NCBI GenBank assembly: GCA_025055075.1
Contig: JANWYV010000015.1
Coordinates: 1 to 64,000, forward strand
Length of the DNA: 64,000 bases
DNA from: Blastocatellia bacterium
GTDB lineage: Bacteria; Acidobacteriota; Blastocatellia; HR10
Direction: 5' to 3'
Numbering within the stretch: the stretch's first letter is position 1; each line of letters starts with the position of its first letter. Of the stretch, positions 61,127-64,000 are shown one piece after another. The position numbers were made by a program, and so were the translations under genes. The notes beneath the pieces were generated by a model. The model made no database searches, had not been told where the DNA came from, and worked only from the letters and a program-made list of their open reading frames with translations.

Positions 61127-62572
61127 TCACGAGCGTTCGAACAGGGAAACAGGGTGCATCGCTACCGGAGATCCCGCGCAGCGAACGCTCCGGGGCTGAT
61201 ATTCCGGATCGATCTCCGTCGGATAGCGTCCCGTATAACACGCCGTGCAGTAGCGCGTGTCGTGCGGGTCGCCGCAAGCTTCCAGCAGCGAGGCGTAACT
61301 CAAGTATCCGAGGCTATCGGCCCCCAGGAACTCACGAATCTCCTCGAGGGACATGCGGGCAGCGATCAGCTCTTCCTTGCGCGGCGTGTCAATGCCGTAA
61401 TAGCAGGAGGCGACCGTCGGGGGGCAACTGATGCGCACATGAATCTCCCGCGCTCCGGCGGCGCGGATCATTTGCACGATCTCGCGACTCGTGGTGCCCC
61501 GTACGATGGAATCGTCCACGAGCACGATGCGCCGACCATCGAGTAATTCGCGCACGGGATTGAGCTTGACCTTCACCCGCAGATTGCGAATCGCCGCGCG
61601 CGGCTCGATGAACGTGCGCCCGACATAATGATTGCGGACCAAGCCGAAGACCAGGGGGATTCCGGACTCCATCGAGTATCCGATGGCCGCGGCCACGCCG
61701 GAATCGGGGACCGGGACGACGACGTCGGCCTCGGCCGGATGCTCTCGCGCCAGCAGTCGTCCGAGCAGATAACGCGATCGGCTCACAGGACGCCCGAAGA
61801 CGATGCTATCCGGGCGAGAGAAATACACGTGCTCGAAGATGCATTGCGTCGGACGCTGCCGGGGGAAGGGAAAGAGCGAACGCATGCCGCGCTCATCCAC
61901 GACGATCACCTCGCCCGGCTCCACGTCGCGCAGGAGCGTGGCTCCGATCAGATCGAACGCGCAGCTCTCGGAGGCGAAGACCGTGGCGCCGTTGAGCGTG
62001 CCCAAAAGCAGCGGTCGAAAACCGCGGGGATCGCGCACGGCGATGAGCGCACGGGGCGTCGCGAAGAGCATCGAGTAGGCGCCGTCCAATTGCGCGAGCG
62101 CTTCGACGATCGCGCCCAGCAGATCGCGCGCGCGCGACCGCGCGATCAGATGCAGCACGACCTCCGTGTCGCTCGTGGATTGGAAGATTGCGCCCTCGCG
62201 TTCCAGCTCCGCGCGCACGCGCAGCGCTTGCGGCATGTTCCCATTGTGGCAGACCGCGATCTGTCCCCCATGGAAACTGACGACCATGGGCTGCGCTTCG
62301 CGCACGCTCACTTCGCCCGTGGTCGAATAACGCACGTGCCCGATGGCCGATCGTCCCGGCAATTCGGTGAACGTCTCTTCGCGGAAGACTTCGCTCACAT
62401 ATCCCAAGCCGCGGACGACGTGCAAGCGTTCGCCATCGGAGGTCGCGATGCCGGCCGATTCCTGCCCTCGGTGCTGCAGGGCATAGAGCCCGTAGTAGGT
62501 CAATCGCGCCGCTTCTTCGTGGTCGTAGATGCCAAAGACGCCGCAGGCTTCGCGGAGCTTCTCATCGCTCAT
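61127..62572 (-). CDS. purF: Amidophosphoribosyltransferase
   Basis: 481 residues. A 9-residue propeptide precedes the N-terminal nucleophile Cys10 (EACGVFG). The glutaminase domain is at about 10-235; the PRPP-binding loop is IVLVDDSIVRGTTS (about 348-361). Cysteine pairs in SCPPTVASC and RYCTAC suggest the [4Fe-4S] type of PurF seen in Bacillus. It performs the first step of purine synthesis: PRPP plus glutamine gives phosphoribosylamine. It heads a minus-strand run with the MBL, DUF3006 and transporter genes. Confidence 0.97.
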   Translation of the reverse strand: MSDEKLREACGVFGIYDHEEAARLTYYGLYALQHRGQESAGIATSDGERLHVVRGLGYVSEVFREETFTELPGRSAIGHVRYSTTGEVSVREAQPMVVSFHGGQIAVCHNGNMPQALRVRAELEREGAIFQSTSDTEVVLHLIARSRARDLLGAIVEALAQLDGAYSMLFATPRALIAVRDPRGFRPLLLGTLNGATVFASESCAFDLIGATLLRDVEPGEVIVVDERGMRSLFPFPRQRPTQCIFEHVYFSRPDSIVFGRPVSRSRYLLGRLLAREHPAEADVVVPVPDSGVAAAIGYSMESGIPLVFGLVRNHYVGRTFIEPRAAIRNLRVKVKLNPVRELLDGRRIVLVDDSIVRGTTSREIVQMIRAAGAREIHVRISCPPTVASCYYGIDTPRKEELIAARMSLEEIREFLGADSLGYLSYASLLEACGDPHDTRYCTACYTGRYPTEIDPEYQPRSVRCAGSPVAMHPVSLFERS

Positions 62573-62598
62573 GGCCGATCCGCCTATGTAACGGTTTG

Positions 62599-62627
62599 CT
62601 TTTACTGCACGCCATCGGAAAAGTCAA
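62599..62627 (-). promoter_or_regulatory. Promoter of purF
   Basis: Minus strand TTGACT (62622-62627), a 17-base spacer and TAAAAG (62599-62604), 26 bases before the ATG. No purine riboswitch-like structure was seen in the short leader. Confidence 0.5.
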
Positions 62628-62633
62628 TGGCGT

Positions 62634-63758
62634 CTAGGACGGCGAGTCGGTGTGCGCCGCTTCTTCCAAAAGGCTCCCACGTCGAGCGCAGTGCTGAATC
62701 GCCCGTCGAATGGCCTCGGCGTGGACGGCGACGCGATATCGCTGCACGGCCACTTCGCGCGCGGCGCGTCCCATCTGTCGTCGCAGCTCGGGATTCTCCA
62801 AAAGCAATCGCAAGCGATCGTACCATTCCTCCGGCGAACGAACGAGGAATCCGGTGACGCCGTCCTCGAGAATCTCCGTGACGACGCCGACAGCGGAGGC
62901 GACAGTGGGAATGCCGACGGCCATGTACTGAATCGCCTTCAATCCGGATTTCCCCACGGACCATTCGTCCTCGATGAGGGGGTAGAGGCCAATGTCCAGG
63001 GAGCGGAAGTCTTCGACCTCGCGGTCCAGCGCCCATCGCCGATTCTCCACCTCGACCGTGCGCAAACGAACGGGTTCAGTCCCGCCGACGACGAGCAGGC
63101 GAAACGTGAAGTCTCGGCCCAATTCTTCGAGTACGGGCAGGAGCGTCTTCAAATAGCGAAACGTCGAATGGCTCCCGATCCATCCGAGTACGGGTGGATC
63201 CGAAGCCTCAGCCTTTGGCACGAACAGATCCGTGTCCACGATGGTCGGCAGAAGCAGGACGGGTTTCTCGCGCTGGCGCACGTATTCGGCGATGAGCCGA
63301 TTTCCCGCCACGACGACATCGGCCCATGCGATGAGCCGATCGGTTTTGCCAAACCATTTGAGCGGTCGAACCCATGGCCCGTAGGTGGGGCTCACATAGG
63401 GCACGAAGGTTGCGTCATCCAGATCCAGGAGCATCGGTTTGCGCAAGCCTCGGACGATGAGCCATTCCAAGACTGGCGGGCCTAGCGGCGCTGCCTCGCG
63501 TTGGATCCACACGACGTCGGCGCGCGCGGCTCGAATGAGCGCGCGCGAACTCCGCAGCAGAGCGGCCAACAATCCCGCGATCTTCTTCCCCCAATGCCCT
63601 CGTTCGTACAAGATGGCGAAGACGTCGTGCGAGAGGAATGTTTGAAGCTCCACCTCTATGCCGCGCGCTGCCAGCCACGGCCCGTATTGGACGACGCGAT
63701 AGCGGGTCGCCGCGGCTTCGATCGGATACGAGGCGAGTGCGAGCACGCGAAGACGCAT
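62634..63758 (-). CDS. Glycosyltransferase, GT4-like
   Basis: 374 residues with the GT-B layout: an N-terminal domain (TRYRVVQYGPWLAARGIEV near 18) and a C-terminal nucleotide-sugar domain with GWIGSHSTFRYL (about 190-201), DIGLYPLIEDEWSVGKSGLKAIQYMAVGIPTVAS (about 255-288) and the EX7E-type region. It transfers a sugar to an acceptor, probably in surface polysaccharide synthesis. It follows a membrane protein that may be a polysaccharide polymerase by 12 bases. Confidence 0.88.
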   Translation of the reverse strand: MRLRVLALASYPIEAAATRYRVVQYGPWLAARGIEVELQTFLSHDVFAILYERGHWGKKIAGLLAALLRSSRALIRAARADVVWIQREAAPLGPPVLEWLIVRGLRKPMLLDLDDATFVPYVSPTYGPWVRPLKWFGKTDRLIAWADVVVAGNRLIAEYVRQREKPVLLLPTIVDTDLFVPKAEASDPPVLGWIGSHSTFRYLKTLLPVLEELGRDFTFRLLVVGGTEPVRLRTVEVENRRWALDREVEDFRSLDIGLYPLIEDEWSVGKSGLKAIQYMAVGIPTVASAVGVVTEILEDGVTGFLVRSPEEWYDRLRLLLENPELRRQMGRAAREVAVQRYRVAVHAEAIRRAIQHCARRGSLLEEAAHTDSPS

Positions 63759-63770
63759 AGCATCGCACGC

Positions 63771-64000
63771 TCATGAGATCGGCGCGGTGAACGATGGCGT
63801 AGCCGGCCATTCCGGCTTCGACCCGATAGGAGCCGCGCGCTTTCGCTGCTGCCAACCGGCGACGACGAAGATGAAGAGAAAGACGAGGATCTGCGCGCGC
63901 TGCCGATAGGCCGTGCCCACGTTTCCTTGAAAGAGCGCGTAGACGAGCGTCAGACTGCCGACGAAGAGAAGGATCACGGACGCGTCCGCCAGCTTCCGCC
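63771..64000 (-). CDS. C-terminal end of a membrane protein, possibly a polysaccharide polymerase; cut by the right window edge
   Basis: The frame is open to position 64000 with no start codon that must be the true one, so the N-terminus lies outside. About 75 residues are visible: two hydrophobic helices (VILLFVGSLTLVYALFQ and ILVFLFIFVVAGW) around GNVGTAYRQRAQ, then a polar tail. The N-G-x-A-x-R-x-R-A-Q pattern resembles the ends of Wzy/O-antigen-polymerase-like proteins, and a glycosyltransferase follows, so an exopolysaccharide locus may continue beyond the edge (inference). Confidence 0.55.
   Translation of the reverse strand, partial: RKLADASVILLFVGSLTLVYALFQGNVGTAYRQRAQILVFLFIFVVAGWQQRKRAAPIGSKPEWPATPSFTAPIS

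Noticed and set aside
61628-62857. 409-codon open frame opposite purF.
   Set aside because: PurF is complete with nucleophile and PRPP loop on the minus strand.

Overview
The window looks like one contiguous piece of a GC-rich genome from a thermophilic bacterium, most plausibly an Acidobacteriota (inference). Pointers to that phylum are a TonB-dependent receptor with an N-terminal carboxypeptidase-regulatory domain, a 1066-residue sortilin/BNR-repeat protein, a DUF1800/DUF1501 pair, a MacAB-type efflux operon and many secreted peptidases. Pointers to a hot habitat are an archaeal-type ATP-dependent DNA ligase and an archaeal-type fructose-1,6-bisphosphate aldolase/phosphatase. Genes are densely packed, often with 4-base ATGA/GTGA overlaps. 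Many promoters fit a standard sigma-70 pattern with 16-18 base spacers, and a few have an extended -10 (TGN-TATAAT).

Layout. 1-5.3 kb (minus): an Mre11/SbcD-like nuclease cut by the window edge, then a sigma-54 response regulator and its 971-residue PDZ/multi-TM/GAF/PAS sensor kinase. 5.4-12.3 kb: an outer-membrane protein, a one-heme cytochrome, a divergent 7Fe ferredoxin, and a three-gene operon (DUF1800, DUF1501, CTECH/dockerin protein). 12.4-13.9 kb: an HU protein behind a strong leader hairpin, an orphan IS630-type helix-turn-helix gene with a near-consensus promoter, and a cold-shock protein. 14-22.4 kb (plus): an M16 peptidase, then an envelope-stress-like operon: ECF sigma factor, zinc-finger anti-sigma, LTxxQ periplasmic protein, MacA, MacB ATPase, MacB permease. 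22.4-26.3 kb: dtd, an NTF2-like protein, a coiled-coil membrane protein, UbiD.

26.4-39.7 kb (plus): subtilase and M1 aminopeptidase, small proteins (six-TM, SCP2, DinB, FxLYD), a secreted cyclophilin, ATP-dependent DNA ligase, a DASS transporter, a membrane hydrolase and TruD. 39.7-43.6 kb (minus): a small basic protein and a 1121-residue MFS/spermidine-synthase/TPR fusion. 43.7-51.6 kb (plus): TonB receptor, an M20 protein with replaced metal ligands, and the sortilin-like protein. 51.8-53.9 kb: surE-pcm-VTT operon. 53.9-56.9 kb (minus): flippase-like protein/nrdR and nadD-like/rimI pairs. 57-57.9 kb: IHF/HU, MerR, tRNA-Pro(GGG). 57.9-64 kb (minus): FBP aldolase/phosphatase, a purF-ComEC-like MBL-DUF3006-queuosine transporter operon, a glycosyltransferase, and the C-terminal end of a membrane protein that may be a sugar polymerase.

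No CRISPR array, complete insertion sequence, prophage or evident defence island was found. The least explained items are the HTH gene with its operator-like repeats, the HU leader hairpin, the MacA insert that echoes the LTxxQ protein of the same operon, the M20 protein lacking two canonical ligands, and a probably leaderless nadD-like mRNA.
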